Below, piece by piece: positions 1 through 11,900 of a stretch of 64,000 nt of DNA. Under the pieces are notes generated by a model. The model saw only the letters and a list, made by a program, of their open reading frames with translations, was not told where the DNA came from and made no database searches. How positions within the stretch are numbered: the stretch's first letter is position 1; each line of letters opens with the position of its first letter. Origin of the DNA: Fagopyrum homotropicum (lineage: Eukaryota; Streptophyta; Magnoliopsida; Caryophyllales; Polygonaceae); contig BSWB01000004.1 of assembly GCA_033239125.1 (NCBI GenBank), positions 32,795,501 through 32,859,500 on the forward strand. The letters run 5' to 3'. Made by a program: the position numbers and the translations under genes.

Positions 1-1
1 G

Positions 2-820
2 CCCCAGAAGATCCGACAGGGCGAGCTCTTCAGTCTTTACTGTATGGTCACGGGGGGTTTCCCAGACTTTGGCTTGATATTGGCATAGGACCTGCACAAG
101 ATCAAGGCTAAAGCGAAGGGAGATATCTGTTGCGGAGGTGTAGTCACCCACATAGCTGCCTATCACAGGATGGACCTCAGTGCTTGTACGATGGCGGCGG
201 CTCCGAAGCCGCTTGGATTACAGGAGATGATCACACGGAGGATTTTGGTTCCCCGTGGCCTGACCACTCCATATGTTGCTATGCCATGGGAACGGACTGC
301 GCCACAGGGGATCCGCTGGTCTGCTCAGTTCACAGTTTTCGATCCACATTATTGGCAAACAGCTTGGGCTCCGCTGATGGAGGATCATAGGGAGGCAGCA
401 GCTGCCCCGGCTGAGGAGGAGGAGGATGACGATGACGAGGAGACAATAGACGAGAGAGATGGTGGAGTCCCGATGGATACAGGGACGGATACTACAGGTA
501 CGAGCGCGCCACCGATCATAGATCTTGGTGATGACGATGAGACGGAGCCTGCACCAGCTGAGACTTCTCTAGTCAGACCTGCTAGACGCAAGAGGCGCGG
601 AGTGAGAGATCGAGCTGCCCACAAACGGATCGATGACCTAACGGATCAGGTTATTTACTCGTATGCTACATTATCGCTGGATATCCGCGAGATGCAGGAG
701 CGGCAGCACTATCAACACATCATGGCCCAGCTTCAGTTCGAGCGTGTCATGGGTTACCCGTTCGACCTGACGCAGTATCCGTATGTGCCACCACCACCAC
801 CACCGGATCGAGACTATTGA
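2..820 (+). pseudogene. Athila-type env-like/ORF2 protein, C-terminal fragment with an in-frame stop
   Basis: One reading frame runs from base 2 to the stop at 818-820 with a single TAG at 86-88. The longest stop-free part from a Met starts at 170 (216 aa). The upstream part reads like the conserved region of the extra ORF of Athila elements (a leucine- and tyrosine-rich stretch, then a GGVVTHIA-type segment), usually annotated as a putative plant transposon protein. It continues in frame into a Glu/Asp-rich acidic stretch (about residues 80-95 of the 216), a basic RRKRRG patch (about residue 140) and a proline run near the C-terminus. Position also fits: about 1.5 kb upstream of a polypurine tract and LTR in the same orientation. 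The function of this ORF is unsettled in the family (envelope-like is a positional guess). The N-terminal part lies outside the window. Assignment rests on pattern recognition, not a search. Confidence 0.6.
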
Positions 821-2295
821 GGAGCTGCAGGATTTTCTTTATTATACTTTTTATGCAGTTCAGCTATTTATCCGGTGAGTACTCTTATTTCCAGACTTAT
901 ATTGACCCACTGGGATAGTGTGTCCCAAGTATGGGGTGTTTGTATTTATGTGACGACTTTGATGTACTTATTTGACTATTTTGATGTATGACATTTTATC
1001 GGATATTTTATTTATGCTTCACTTTTGCATTTATATGATTATCTGATATTACAATCATACCTACAGGTTATTCGATTGAGAAAAACGTCGAAACCGAAAA
1101 AAAAATTGGTTTTAAAAACAATTTTTTGACCTCGACCGGGGCAGTTCTAGCCAAACGAGGCGTTTCACCTCGGTTGAACCAAAAACACCTCGACCGAGGT
1201 GTGTTAACTGAGAGTTTTCGAAAACGATTTATGTGCTTCTTATTTGGATTTGACCTCAGTGAAGATCTTGCTTATTGACTGGTTTTAAATTCTTTATGTG
1301 TTTGAAAGATTTTACAATATGTTTAAGTTGCTAAATGCTTTGTTTGAAATTATGGGCATGTTTAATACTTTGTTTTTATCCAAATTATGTTGAATTTGAA
1401 GGTTGACACCACAAGATAAGTTCTCTCACTTTCTTCCTGGAAAGACCAAGGCAATTCATTTTCTTCTTCTTCTTCTTCTTCTTAATCACGCTTAACCCCT
1501 CATATACATTTTGCCTCCCTTTAGCTATCCGGGAATTTGGAAGCAAGCGAAGTGGTGAAAGCAAGTAAAGTTGAGAAGTGGCTGGAAGTGAAAGTCTTAG
1601 AAAGCAATAATAGGTTTGGGGAAGTCAATCATGAAGATGAGTAACTCGGCACCATTCACATAGCCGGGTGTTTGTGTCTTGCCAAAGTCGGATTGAGCGA
1701 TATTCCTAACGGGTCATGGTATGTGCATCAAGGGTTTGATGCATCTCAAAGAAATTGATGATTGCTGATTTCCTAGGCTTCGGTTATTGTGCACCTCTGT
1801 CCATGCATCCCAAAAAGTAAAGTGAAAGGAAAAAGTGTGAAATTAGCAAAGCTTATTGGTGGAAGATGTTGCAAGTCAAAGTGAAAGTGAAGTTCATCCT
1901 TTTCCCGGATTCTAGCACCACATTACCTTACATACATCCCTACCCTACACGTTTCTTGACCTTTTCTTTTGGGAAGCCCTTGAGACCTTGAGCTTGTTGA
2001 TTGACTTAGTGGTTTAAACTGGATTATACATAATTAATTTTGATAATTATGACTTATTATGCATTCTATGGTTTTATGCAAAGATGAACAACTTTCCTAT
2101 ATTTATAAAATGTTTTGAGCATATTGAGTTTTAAATTCCATGAAGTATTCTCTTAGAGTGATCTATAATAGTTGCACACCATAAAAATGTTTTTGAAAGA
2201 TTTTTATTGATTTTTATGACCATTAATCCATTCTATCTTGTCTTCTATATGCGGAACTTGCTTGGGGACAAGCAACGGCTAAGTATGGGGTATTT
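821..2295 (+). other. 3' noncoding region and polypurine tract of Athila-like element X
   Basis: No coding frame is convincing between the env-like fragment and the LTR. It contains a palindrome cluster at 1126-1203 (perfect 16-mer CACCTCGACCGAGGTG at 1186-1201), a TTC microsatellite at 1461-1483, and a polypurine tract (TAAGTATGGGGTATTT) at 2280-2295 abutting the LTR. The same tract, reverse complemented, abuts the LTRs of the minus-strand Athila elements (for example 24985-25000), which fixes the orientation of X. Confidence 0.7.
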
Positions 2296-4090
2296 TGATA
2301 GCATGAATTATAGTCTATATTTTAGGGTTTGTTTGGACGTTTTATCTTCAATAATCTGCATGTTAGCATGTATTATATGTGATTATATTACCATTTCATC
2401 TACCTTTGCGGGAATCGAGGTCTACACCTAGTTTTGCTGTAATTGTAGGTAAAATGGCGCGTTTTGCATCGAAAAGGAGCAAAATGAGTCATGAGTCATT
2501 TGGAGCTACATCCAGGGAGCGTGGCCATGGATTAAAGATTCACTTTGGACCAGTTTTGAGAGATTTCACATTCAGTTATGACTCACCTCGGTTGACCATT
2601 GATTCATCTCGACCGAGGTGATCCAGAGACGCTGACTCGACCGAGGCGAACACCTAGGACGCGGCGAGAATATTTTATTCTTGGCTGAGATCTTTTATCT
2701 TTGGAAGGTGATCTTATATTTTTGGGCTTGGCTCCTGGAAGGAAGAAGATCTTATATTTTACCTATATTTATGGGAAAAGATCTTTCTAAGATATTTTAT
2801 CTTTGGAGACTTATTTTCCTATAAAAAGGGTTGGATTTTCCACAAATCCGGCATCCGCATACAGTTGGAAACACCGCATAGCCCGCTTAGCACGCAGCAG
2901 CAGCAACATACTCTAATTGGGGAGATTCGAAGAACCTTTTTGAAGGTTGAAGGAAGATTGAAGATCATAGCTTTTATAGCTTTTTGGAGGGTTTTGTAAG
3001 ATTGTCTTTAATTCCCTCACTTGTTGTCTTGTCTTGTTGGATTGCTATCCAAGGAACGCTTTTGTTGTGATATTTGATTCAGTTATTGAAGTCTTTTTCA
3101 TTAAATTCTGTTCAAATATTCACCTTCTTCCCATATATTTAATACTTTCATAATGATGATGAGTGGCTAATTTCCTTGTGTGATTCTAGGGTGATTGGCT
3201 GAAGGTTGTGGGAAAAACAATGATAGAATAATCTTAGATTCCAGTAGGATCCTGAAAGTTCGAGTCTTTAACCTTAACCCTAAGCATCTCGTTTGGTCGA
3301 TGAACATCTCGGCCGGGGTGGAATTCGTCTGACCGAGGTGACTTATCCGATCCTAAACTGAAAGTTAAGTGTTAGAGTTTGCCAAATCCTATTCTTATTA
3401 CACCTTTCCTGGTTCAAAGCAAGCTTAGGATGAGACTTAACCGGTAATTCCTTTATTTGTATACCAACGATCATAAGTGTAGGTAATAAAGGTTTATCCT
3501 TTATTGGGGTTTGAGTGTGCTTCCATCCCATCTTTGTGAGTTAACCTGAGACTTACCCGGTAAAGGTTGATTCTATTCCCTTAGATGGTGTGTTAGTTTG
3601 AGGTTATAGTTCTTTATCTTGATTCCTTGAGACTTACCCGGTAATAGGAGTTACGGTTTTGGATTAGTGAGTAGTGAGACTTACCCGGTGATCTACTCCA
3701 CTTAGTAACACTTTCCCCTTGCAAAAATCTCAACTTTGCCCGCTTATCTTTAGATCTTGAGTAGGAACCACAACTAGAAGCTTTAATCCCTAGAATTGCA
3801 TGTTTGCTTTATTGACTTCTTATTCATCTTTGATTGTGTTAATTGCTCTTGTGGTTAGTATTTACGAAGCTTACCGTTATTGACTTTGTTTCACCGAGTC
3901 CCTGTGATCGACCCCTGGAATTCCTTGCTTTTACTACGATTGACCCGTACACTGCGGGTTCGCATCCTTGTTTTAAGCTTAAGTCTAGGGTTATAAATTT
4001 AAAGCTTGCACACACCGTTTGGAGCGAACAATCGGTTTTGAGAGTTGATGTATGCCGGCGGTTCAATGCCAATGGTAAGAAGGTGTATCA
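2296..4090 (+). mobile_element. 3' LTR of Athila-like element X
   Basis: It starts TGATA immediately after the polypurine tract and is taken to end with TATCA at 4090, giving inverted termini and a length (1795 bp) close to the other Athila-type LTRs here (1828-1832 bp). It carries a TATA box, two clusters of a family-specific palindrome (2583-2649 and 3287-3342), four spaced copies of GAGACTTACCCGGTAA-like sequence (3432-3691) and a small hairpin CCCGTACACTGCGGG at 3944-3958. The left boundary is firm. The right boundary is less so, because the matching 5' LTR and target duplication (expected ACTAA) lie outside the window. Confidence 0.75.
2820..2829 (+). promoter_or_regulatory. TATA box of LTR X
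   Basis: TATAAAAAGG lies 525 bp into the LTR, downstream of the first palindrome cluster. It marks the likely U3/R border region. Comparable TATA boxes lie 430-450 bp into the other Athila-type LTRs. Confidence 0.6.
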
Positions 4091-5778
4091 ACTAAGGCGC
4101 TTGTGTCTTGGTCATATAACGTGAAATGGTTAAAGCATGTAACTATGATTAGACCTCCCAGAGAGGGATTGTAACGACCTTACATGACCTTTTGCGGTCA
4201 TGAGATTGACATGTGAAGAGAACGGTGTGGATTGAACCTTTAAGGTGGAACATGATAACGAGACCTAGTGGATCCAATTAGAGGAGTGACTTCCCTAGTT
4301 GCTTTACGCAAATGGGAAAATATGTAAAGACGATGCATGGTGTTTTCTCTTCTTATCAAATGGTTGATACGTTTCTGCGAACGATATATGAGTCAAAGTT
4401 TCTTGACTCACCCGAAGAAGACTTGTGGCTATGGTGTGTATTTGAGGACCGAGATTATAGTAATATTGCAAGTTGTAAGCTTAAGATGGTAGCACTCGAG
4501 AATTTACGAGTTGGAAGTTGCGGTAGTTTGAATGGGAAATTTCTTCGGGTACTCCCCATACAGAATTCTGGTACGGGTTTTGAGGAAAGGTACAAGGAAG
4601 AAAAGTTGTACTTCGTTTATCGAGAGAGGTATATGGTTAATGACATGATGAGGTATCTTCTCCGTAGTGAGAGGCTCGTTAAGACTTGTTGCATATGATT
4701 ACTAAGTTTTATAAGATCGACTTGGAGTCGAGATGACATCAGATTTGGGTGTAGTAAAGAAAGGACCTTCGAAAGACGGCCTGTGGGGCCGATTTGGTGA
4801 CTACAATTTGTTGTGAGGCCTTTTTGGACTCACGAGTACGATTGGTAAGTTTGAGTTGTTAATGATGTGCGTTTATCGAGTTTCTAAAGCGGATTGCAAT
4901 AGAGACATTCGTTTTGTGATTTCGGGTGGGTCTAATCTGAACCCTAAGCTTATGCTAGTGTTGCAGACTAGTAAGAGTTGTGATAGGAGGCGGACCGTGA
5001 CCTAACGGTTCATGACAACTATTGTTGTGCAAGGTGTACGAGTGGTTCTTCGAGCTTTCATTTTTTGAGAACGGCTTGTTATACTCTTGTAATTTAGTGG
5101 AACAAGCATGACACGAGAAGACGGTGACACGGGTTTTGCAAGGTAAGAGGATAAACTTAGTTGTATAATCAAGATTGGACGTCCGAGGTGACTTCCTAAG
5201 GAACGCAACGATTTTGATAGTATCAAGTTGATCTAGTTAGGACGAGGTGATGGTTTTAGTCATACCTCCAAGGTAGGTAGAGGAACTATGCAACCTATAA
5301 GTTGGTGGACCATAAGTTCCGAGTTGCAGGAGGGTTTTGACACTCCCTCCTTCTAAGGAAGTCGATTAGATTGGGGGTGTATAAGGAGGATGACCGAGGA
5401 AGGGTCAAGAGTTAGGCGCTTTAATGCGTGCACTTAATATGATGACGGTATTTATGTAATGAGCAACATGTTAGTGGCGTACGGACGATAAGAGTATGAT
5501 CTGTGTATATATTTTCTCTGAGAGGGTTGAATACCCATCATAAGTGATGGTTAAAGATTGTTCAGAACGGCGGTCTTATGATTTTGATATCATCCGGGTT
5601 ATTAACATAGATGATCGGTGAAGAGATCTGGCGGAATCGTGGGATTTGTAGAATGGACTTGAGGAAGATCCGGGATAGAAGTTTTCGAGGAGAGACCCCA
5701 TAGTTACCTTTATGGGATGACGGTTTTGTTGGGACGGTAGGAGCGTCTATATGATCTTATGATGTGGAGCGGAGGTAG
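4091..5778 (+). pseudogene. Degenerate interior of Tekay/Del-like element F, part 1
   Basis: No intact frame. The longest open stretch (4312-4698, 128 codons) resembles nothing I know. The segment joins 15870 seamlessly if element E and one copy of its GGTAG duplication are removed, and part 2 there contains integrase remnants, so this part should be older reverse transcriptase or RNase H sequence, but I could not pick out those motifs by eye. Bases 5774-5778 are the left target duplication of E. Confidence 0.4.
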
Positions 5779-6039
5779 TGTAACGACCGGATTTTTCGTT
5801 ATGCCTTGATAGGGTTAGAGAGGTGTAGGGAACGAATAAAAATTTAATGAGACTAGGACATACCCGTTTATTTACGGAAGTCGTTTAATTAAGTACCTTG
5901 TTCTAAGATTCGGGACGAAACTTATTTTAAGGGGGTAGTGATGTAATATCCGGAATTTTTATTCCGTTTATTTCCGAATCAATTCGGACTTCGAGGCGTT
6001 GACGGTTTTCCATTCTATCTAGTATTTCTTCCTTCACAA

Positions 6040-6185
6040 ATTTTATTATTTTATGTAGAATCTAGTTCACATAAAATGATAAAATTATATCAAACTCAAA
6101 TGCTTATAATTATCTATTATTTTATGTAGAATTTAATTCACATAAAATGATAGATTTATATCAAACCCTAGTTATTATAATTCAT
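6040..6185 (+). repeat. 71-bp tandem repeat in E 5' LTR, two copies
   Basis: Two diverged copies with TTTTATGTAGA starting at 6049 and 6120. Each unit contains a 9-bp inverted repeat (ATTTTATGT/ACATAAAAT). The 3' LTR has three copies, so the number changed after insertion or differed between template ends. Confidence 0.85.
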
Positions 6186-6192
6186 TCTTATC

Positions 6193-6425
6193 GATGCAAG
6201 CTGTGACGAGATCATGACAAGCTGTGACGAGATCATGACTAAGCTGAGACGAGATCATGACAAGATGTGACGAGTTCAGGACTAAGCTGAGATGAGATCA
6301 TGACAAGCTGTGACGAGTTCAGGTCTAAGGTGATACGAGGCCATGACAAAGCCCGACAAATGTGTGACAAACTCATTCATGGGCCTGACAAGGCCATGAC
6401 GAGTTTTGACAGATTTTTGACAAGT
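6193..6425 (+). repeat. Short minisatellite of GACGAGATCATGAC type
   Basis: About six to seven imperfect 20-25 bp units built on AAGCTGTGACGAGATCATGA, fading into scattered GACAAG and GACGAG words. A matching array lies at about 13080-13310 in the 3' LTR. Confidence 0.75.
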
Positions 6426-7233
6426 AATTCAGCCCACCTTTCTTGCATGTTTCAGCCCACTGCTCCTACCTTAAGCTCAGCCAGTTTGCTTACCCACAAC
6501 AGCCCAGCAGTGTGACTTCGAGCCCAGCCTACAGCAGTCCAGGAGAGGCTGGTTACGAGCCCATTAACAGCCCCTCCAGCCCAACACGTTTGCTCCCTCC
6601 AGCCTAGCGTTCAGCCCTCTCCAGCCAGTGATCTATGTGTGAACAGCCGGCCCTTCTCCTTCCTTATCTCCTTCATTTAACGGTTGCTAAAGAGCCTTCA
6701 GTAACAGCCGGCTTTAACGCAACATTGACACTCCTTTACTCCTACAGCAGTAGCTGATTAGTTTCTTGCTCTCCCTTTGTCCATCCGGGTAGGGATTCAG
6801 TTACCTCCTCTCTTCATCTTCGTAATATACGGTCCTTGAAGACTCGTTCATCGTTGCCTTTGTGCTCAGTTTGCAGAGGTCGATTCCACAGGAACTAAAT
6901 TGGAACCTTCGCTTGATGCAGTTGGCCCAAGGCTGAAGATGTAGCCCCTGTCGACAAGCCACATAACCAGTGCAGTCATGTAAGCCATCTAACCCTTGGA
7001 CCCTTGCTTCCCTTGTTCCATCATCTCAACCCTCTTCCCTTTGCAGCGTCATTAGTAGGAGGTAGAGGGTCTGTCTGCAGCCAACGCACCAGCAAGGGAC
7101 AGACAGTGCAAGCTGCGTGGTAAGGACCCTCAATTGTAGCTAAAACCATTCAACAGCCATGGAAGAGGACTGGTTATGTTTCCGGAATTTTAGGAAGTGA
7201 TGAACAGCCAACTTTGAGTCCAATTTTGGGTAA

Positions 7234-7765
7234 GCTAAACTACCTCTTTTTGGCTGGTTTTCGGATATGTCATACAGTAGTACATAGTATAACATACTAA
7301 AATTTGGGAAGAATCGGAGTTACGGTTTAACAGTTATTGTGTTCCAAAGTTGATGCCTCATGCAGTTTTTATATATGTGCTGAGTGTTGGGGAAAACAGC
7401 AAGTGATGTAGTTTTGTGAGATGGTTTTGAATAATCTCTTGATCTCCGTTGGGCTTGAATTTTGGATATGAGATGGTTGACATATTGTTGTAGAACATAT
7501 GAAAATTTGAGAGGAATCCAGCGAGTGGTTTGGGAATTATGAATTTTCAAAGATTGAGTCGTAAGCAGTTTTGATGTTGTGCTGAAATTCGGTTTTGTGA
7601 GATAGTTTTAAACAGGATTTTGATCTCCTTTGCAGCTGAATTTTGGATATATTATAGATAAGATTTTATAGTAGAACATATTAAAAATTGGGATAAATCA
7701 AGCGAGTAGTTTAGGAGTTATGATTTTTCAAAGTTAAGATAGTGTGTTGTTTCTTATGTGTTGTA
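7234..7765 (+). repeat. Three diverged 181-bp tandem units in E 5' LTR
   Basis: The second and third units begin TGTGAGATGG at 7415 and TGTGAGATAG at 7596. Shared landmarks are TTTTGGATAT, AGAACATAT and AATTTTCAAAG. The first unit is more diverged. The 3' LTR has the same arrangement (14304 and 14485, again 181 bp apart), so the amplification is older than the insertion. Confidence 0.7.
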
Positions 7766-8983
7766 CCCAACTTTAAAAATTTTTGTAGAAGCGATGCGTT
7801 AACAGTTTTAAGAAATTCTTTCTCCTACGAGTAGATAGGATATCATAGATGACCTAGGGAATTATTTCGGAATTTTTATAAGATTATTCGAATTTTATAT
7901 TTGAAGCTGTAGTTGGACTTTAGTGACTTTTCGGGAAATAGAAAATGAGTAGTTTTTCTAGTTGTTACCTAAAATCATCCTAGATAGTAGAATATGGTTA
8001 GTTAGCCTCAAATTATAATTTAAGTACATATTCCGAGTTTTTGGAAATTCCGGGACCAAGGGTAAAATAGTCATTTTACCATAAATTGGTACTGTATTAA
8101 ATTCTGTTCTAATAGGACCTACTACCTTAGAAGTCTTAGACTTCTAATTACCAAGAAAGTGTGCTGACACACTTGCCTCCTTTGACAAGCAACCGAGTTA
8201 TACAGTTACAGATTGAGTTGTGATTAAGAGAGTCGAGATCTAATTCAAGTAAGTCCACGTACTTACTTAGCTGGCTTCTTTATGAGGGTAATGTGTATGA
8301 GTGGTGTTTGTTAGTTATGATAAACAACGAAACTGGATTAGGCCGACTTTATTATTTACGTAATTGAGTCAAGTGTATGATAACGGGTCGTGACATCATC
8401 TGCCTAGCTCTTGCGAGAGTCTAGGAGGTTCCCTGCGACCAGCCCAGTCCGGTAGACGGTCAAATGCATTAGTACCATTCCGCGTTGGTAAACGGGGACA
8501 GGGGCGAGGTTTGGGAATCCCTCGTGTCACAAAATAAGTATCATTAGTAATAACCTATCACCTAATTAAAGATAATAAAAGGATTGAGTGTTGCATGTTG
8601 ATTGTGTATATTGTGTGTTTGTGTTTTTACCTTTATACTTATGCATAGAATGTTAGCTAACGGTTTTATACCGCTTGTAGATGCCTTGCAGGTTAAGACA
8701 GTTGTAGAGAGATCCGGAGGAAATGGTCAGCCGGGTCCACGTATTCATTTAGTTGGGGACGGGAATGTCTTGTGTTCTTCATATATGTCGTTTTGGTACC
8801 TTTGCTTTGTAAGGTTGATACATATTCTTCATGTATACATTGTTTAAAGTTTTCAAATGTTTTAAATACTTTTGTGCCTTGTTGTAAGATCCAAGTTAAA
8901 TTGTTGTCAAACTAAGGTCGGGACCCATTGTGAGGTCCTAACCAGTAGCTCCCCGAGTTCTTAGAATTTGGGGTGTTACAATA

Positions 8984-8995
8984 TGGTATCAGAGC
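8984..8995 (+). other. Primer-binding site of element E (initiator tRNA-Met type)
   Basis: TGGTATCAGAGC, four bases after the 5' LTR end, is the standard complement of the plant initiator tRNA-Met 3' end. Confidence 0.9.
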
Positions 8996-11900
8996 TCTAG
9001 GTTGGCAACAATGGCACTTGAAATCTTCTGAAAGACCAACTGTATAAAATAACTAGAACCCAAAAGGGGTCTAAAATTTTCAAAATGGATTTATGTTTTC
9101 ACACGCGCGCATAGTCGGGTTGTTGGGTTAGTAGTACGTTGGACCACCATCGCTCTCCGTGGATCTCTACAACTTGAATCGATATGAGTTAGCATATGGA
9201 TTTATTATGATGAGTATTAATGTATGTTATATATATTTGTATGTGTAATAAGTTAGTATCCTAAAGGATATATTATATCCTTTAGTTGTGATATCTTGAA
9301 GCGATTATCGCCTCATGATAAATCGGTAGCAGACTTGAATATTTTTCAACACGAGACAAAGGACTCGGACCTTGTATCAAATATTATACTCGGATGAGCG
9401 TCCTAGTAACCCTTGTTAACCATCCAAAGAACTAATAGGCGAAGAAGTAAAGATGTGGAGTTAATTTTTACCATAAGTACAATCAAATGAGGAAGAATTC
9501 CCGAGTTAACTCAGATAGAAGGAATAGAAGGTCCTACAAGGAACTCAGGCATACGAGGCCGAAAGACAGAACTAGAAGAACCATGCAAGAGACTACAAGA
9601 GTGTGGAGTAGAGATAACAATAGTGGAACAGGACAAGTAGAATTGAGTACAACCAAGATTACGGAATCAAGGACATTATAATCGAGGCGGATGCCCCATA
9701 GACCATTAGGGGCATGAGAAACCAGAAGAGACAAAGTGTCAATCCGGGTGTGAGAATCTAAGGTGCACGGAATGAAGACCTACAATTGAGTGTAAAAGCG
9801 AAAAGGCAGACCCACAAGCGTGGGGAGGTTTTGACCTCCTCAGAGATATAAGAAGTTTGAAAGAAACCGCGACGCCAATATCCAAAGAATGGAAGCCTGT
9901 AGCAGGGTCAACGGAGGTTCAGGAAGGCGATATTACCACCAACACCAGTGAAGAAATCTGTATGGGAGAACGACCTTGCTAGACTCGAGAGTCCAGGGTA
10001 ACCCGAATTATCACGGGACCTAAGCCACCAACACAGATGGTCCATGCAAAAGGTCTGCAAGTGGATGATCATTTCGCCATAATAATTTCAAAGACGGTTG
10101 CAAGCTATCGTGGAAACTTGAAACGACTATTTATGCCAGATGAATGACACAATCGGACTAGAGAAATGGAGTTAGCTATAAGAAGCCGAAGGGTGGAAGG
10201 TAGAACGAACTAAAGAAGTATAAAAGGATTATTGTGAGCAACTGTTTACCTACTAGCTAAGGAAATTTTGACAGATCACAATTAACATGGACTGGAGACT
10301 TACAACTTAATGTAAGAGCGAAAGATAGACTTCACAAGCCGGGAGACGTTTTGTCTTCTTTCAAGATAAGAATTCTAAGAAGAATCACAACGCCAGTATC
10401 GAAAGGATCGAAGCCCGGTAACATAGTCAATATAGATTTGGAAGGAAATATTACAAACAACGCCGATTAAGGAACCTGTGCTTGTGATAATTGTGTGGTG
10501 GACTAAAGAGTCCAAGGTAACCCCATTTATAACAGAACATAGGTCATCAACATAGACGGTCCCTGTAAAGGGACTACAATTGGGAGGTAATTAAAAGTCA
10601 TCGGAACTACAAGACGCTTACCATCTATCGTGGAGTGTTAGGAACAACTTTTAACGTCAGTCGAATGGAACAGTGAGACTTGAGAAAGAAAGTTTTCCCA
10701 AAGGAAGAAGAAGAGTGAGAGATAAGACGAACTAAAGAAGGATAAAAGTATTAATCTAGTAGGTGATGTGCACCAAAAGTTTAATACCAGTAGAGATATG
10801 AGATTGAGATAAGTCAATTATAGACTCACCGATGTCAACCAAGAACGTGCAAGTATTGTTGGATATTGACGAGTTATGTGCCGTTAAGAAGAGATATTTG
10901 TGATTGTGGATCTATGGAGTAGCTTTACCGACGCCTTAGAGGATTCCCTCAAGTAGGCAACTACAACCTTCTTGGATGAATTAAAGGTATAAAGAGAAAT
11001 GTTTTAAGGTTTACCTCTTGGCCAGTTAAGATCAAACTCCGGTCAATTCAGAGAGTTTGAATCCGTGGTAGAAGAATTAAGAAAGTAAGCGGAAGAAGTT
11101 GTTTTTCAATCGTTGTTTTATTTTCTTAAGGCAAGTAAAGAAGGTACTTGGTACTTCATCCGTATACGACTCATGGTGTAATTGGGAGAAAGAAATTAAA
11201 GGTCAATCATTTTGTACTTACAGAAAAGGTCCTTAGGATTAATAAGTGACAACAGGAGAATCAGAGTAGCGCAGCGGAAGTGTGGTGGGTCCTAACTCAC
11301 AAACAAGAAGCTCAAGGGTACTGATGGATGTCGTGTCGAGTTTAAGATGGTGATAGTTGGTGAAATGTATTCTAGTTGGAAGGAACGTGAGATAGCCTAT
11401 GTGGAGTTACTGAAAATATTGTATGGAAACTTATGTGCATGTAGAGGTAAAAGAAGGAGGCTGGTACCCTAGTATGGATCCGAGTGAAGAGTGATGGCTT
11501 TGTTACATGTTGCCAGACAAGTAGTTTTGGAAGTTTATACCTAACGAAGTATATTAGAGTGAGTTTCTTGATGAATTGAGAAAAGAATTAACGATGTAAT
11601 AAAAGTATTATGCATGGTCTGCACTAGAAAGCTCAAAGTGAGTAATTACCATTCTGAGTCAAAGATTCATAAGAAAGATAAACGACTGGAGTATACTTGC
11701 AACCAAGTAACCGTACTGAAAGAAAGCATGATCTCGGAGGAGATTTTATGTGTAATATTATATCGGAACAGAGCATAGTTGCGTTTTGAGTCAGAGAGAT
11801 ATTATCGGTCTAATAACCATGGTGGAGAAAAGAGTGCACTGCTGATGGTATGTTAACAATTATTGAGTAGTCAGAACCTTTTCAGAAGGCCGGAAGCAAG

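Larger units (their letters stand above)
5779..8980 (+). repeat. 5' LTR of element E (3202 bp)
   Basis: Direct repeat partner of 12593-15869. It contains a second, internal LTR-like start (TGTAATATCC at 5942) preceded by its own purine tract, a 71-bp tandem repeat (6040-6185), a short GACGAGATCATGAC-type array (6195-6330), a CAGCCC-rich stretch (6430-6720), and three diverged tandem units of 181 bp (about 7234-7765). The 8390-8540 stretch, ending in CTCGTGTCAC, is shared with the F, G and H LTRs. Confidence 0.88.

Noticed and set aside
3944..3970. B-box-like GGTTCGCATCC after the LTR-end hairpin
   Set aside because: No A box or tRNA fold; the TTCG part is not conserved in spacing with a pol III promoter.
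4312..4698. 128-codon frame as a host gene
   Set aside because: It lies within the interior of degraded element F, has no recognisable domain and no supporting gene structure.
6193..6425. CRISPR-like short repeats
   Set aside because: Units are imperfect and contiguous without unique spacers; this is a minisatellite in a plant LTR.
8602..8847. 81-codon frame found in both E LTRs (also 15491-15736)
   Set aside because: Its presence in both follows from LTR identity; hydrophobic start but no other support.
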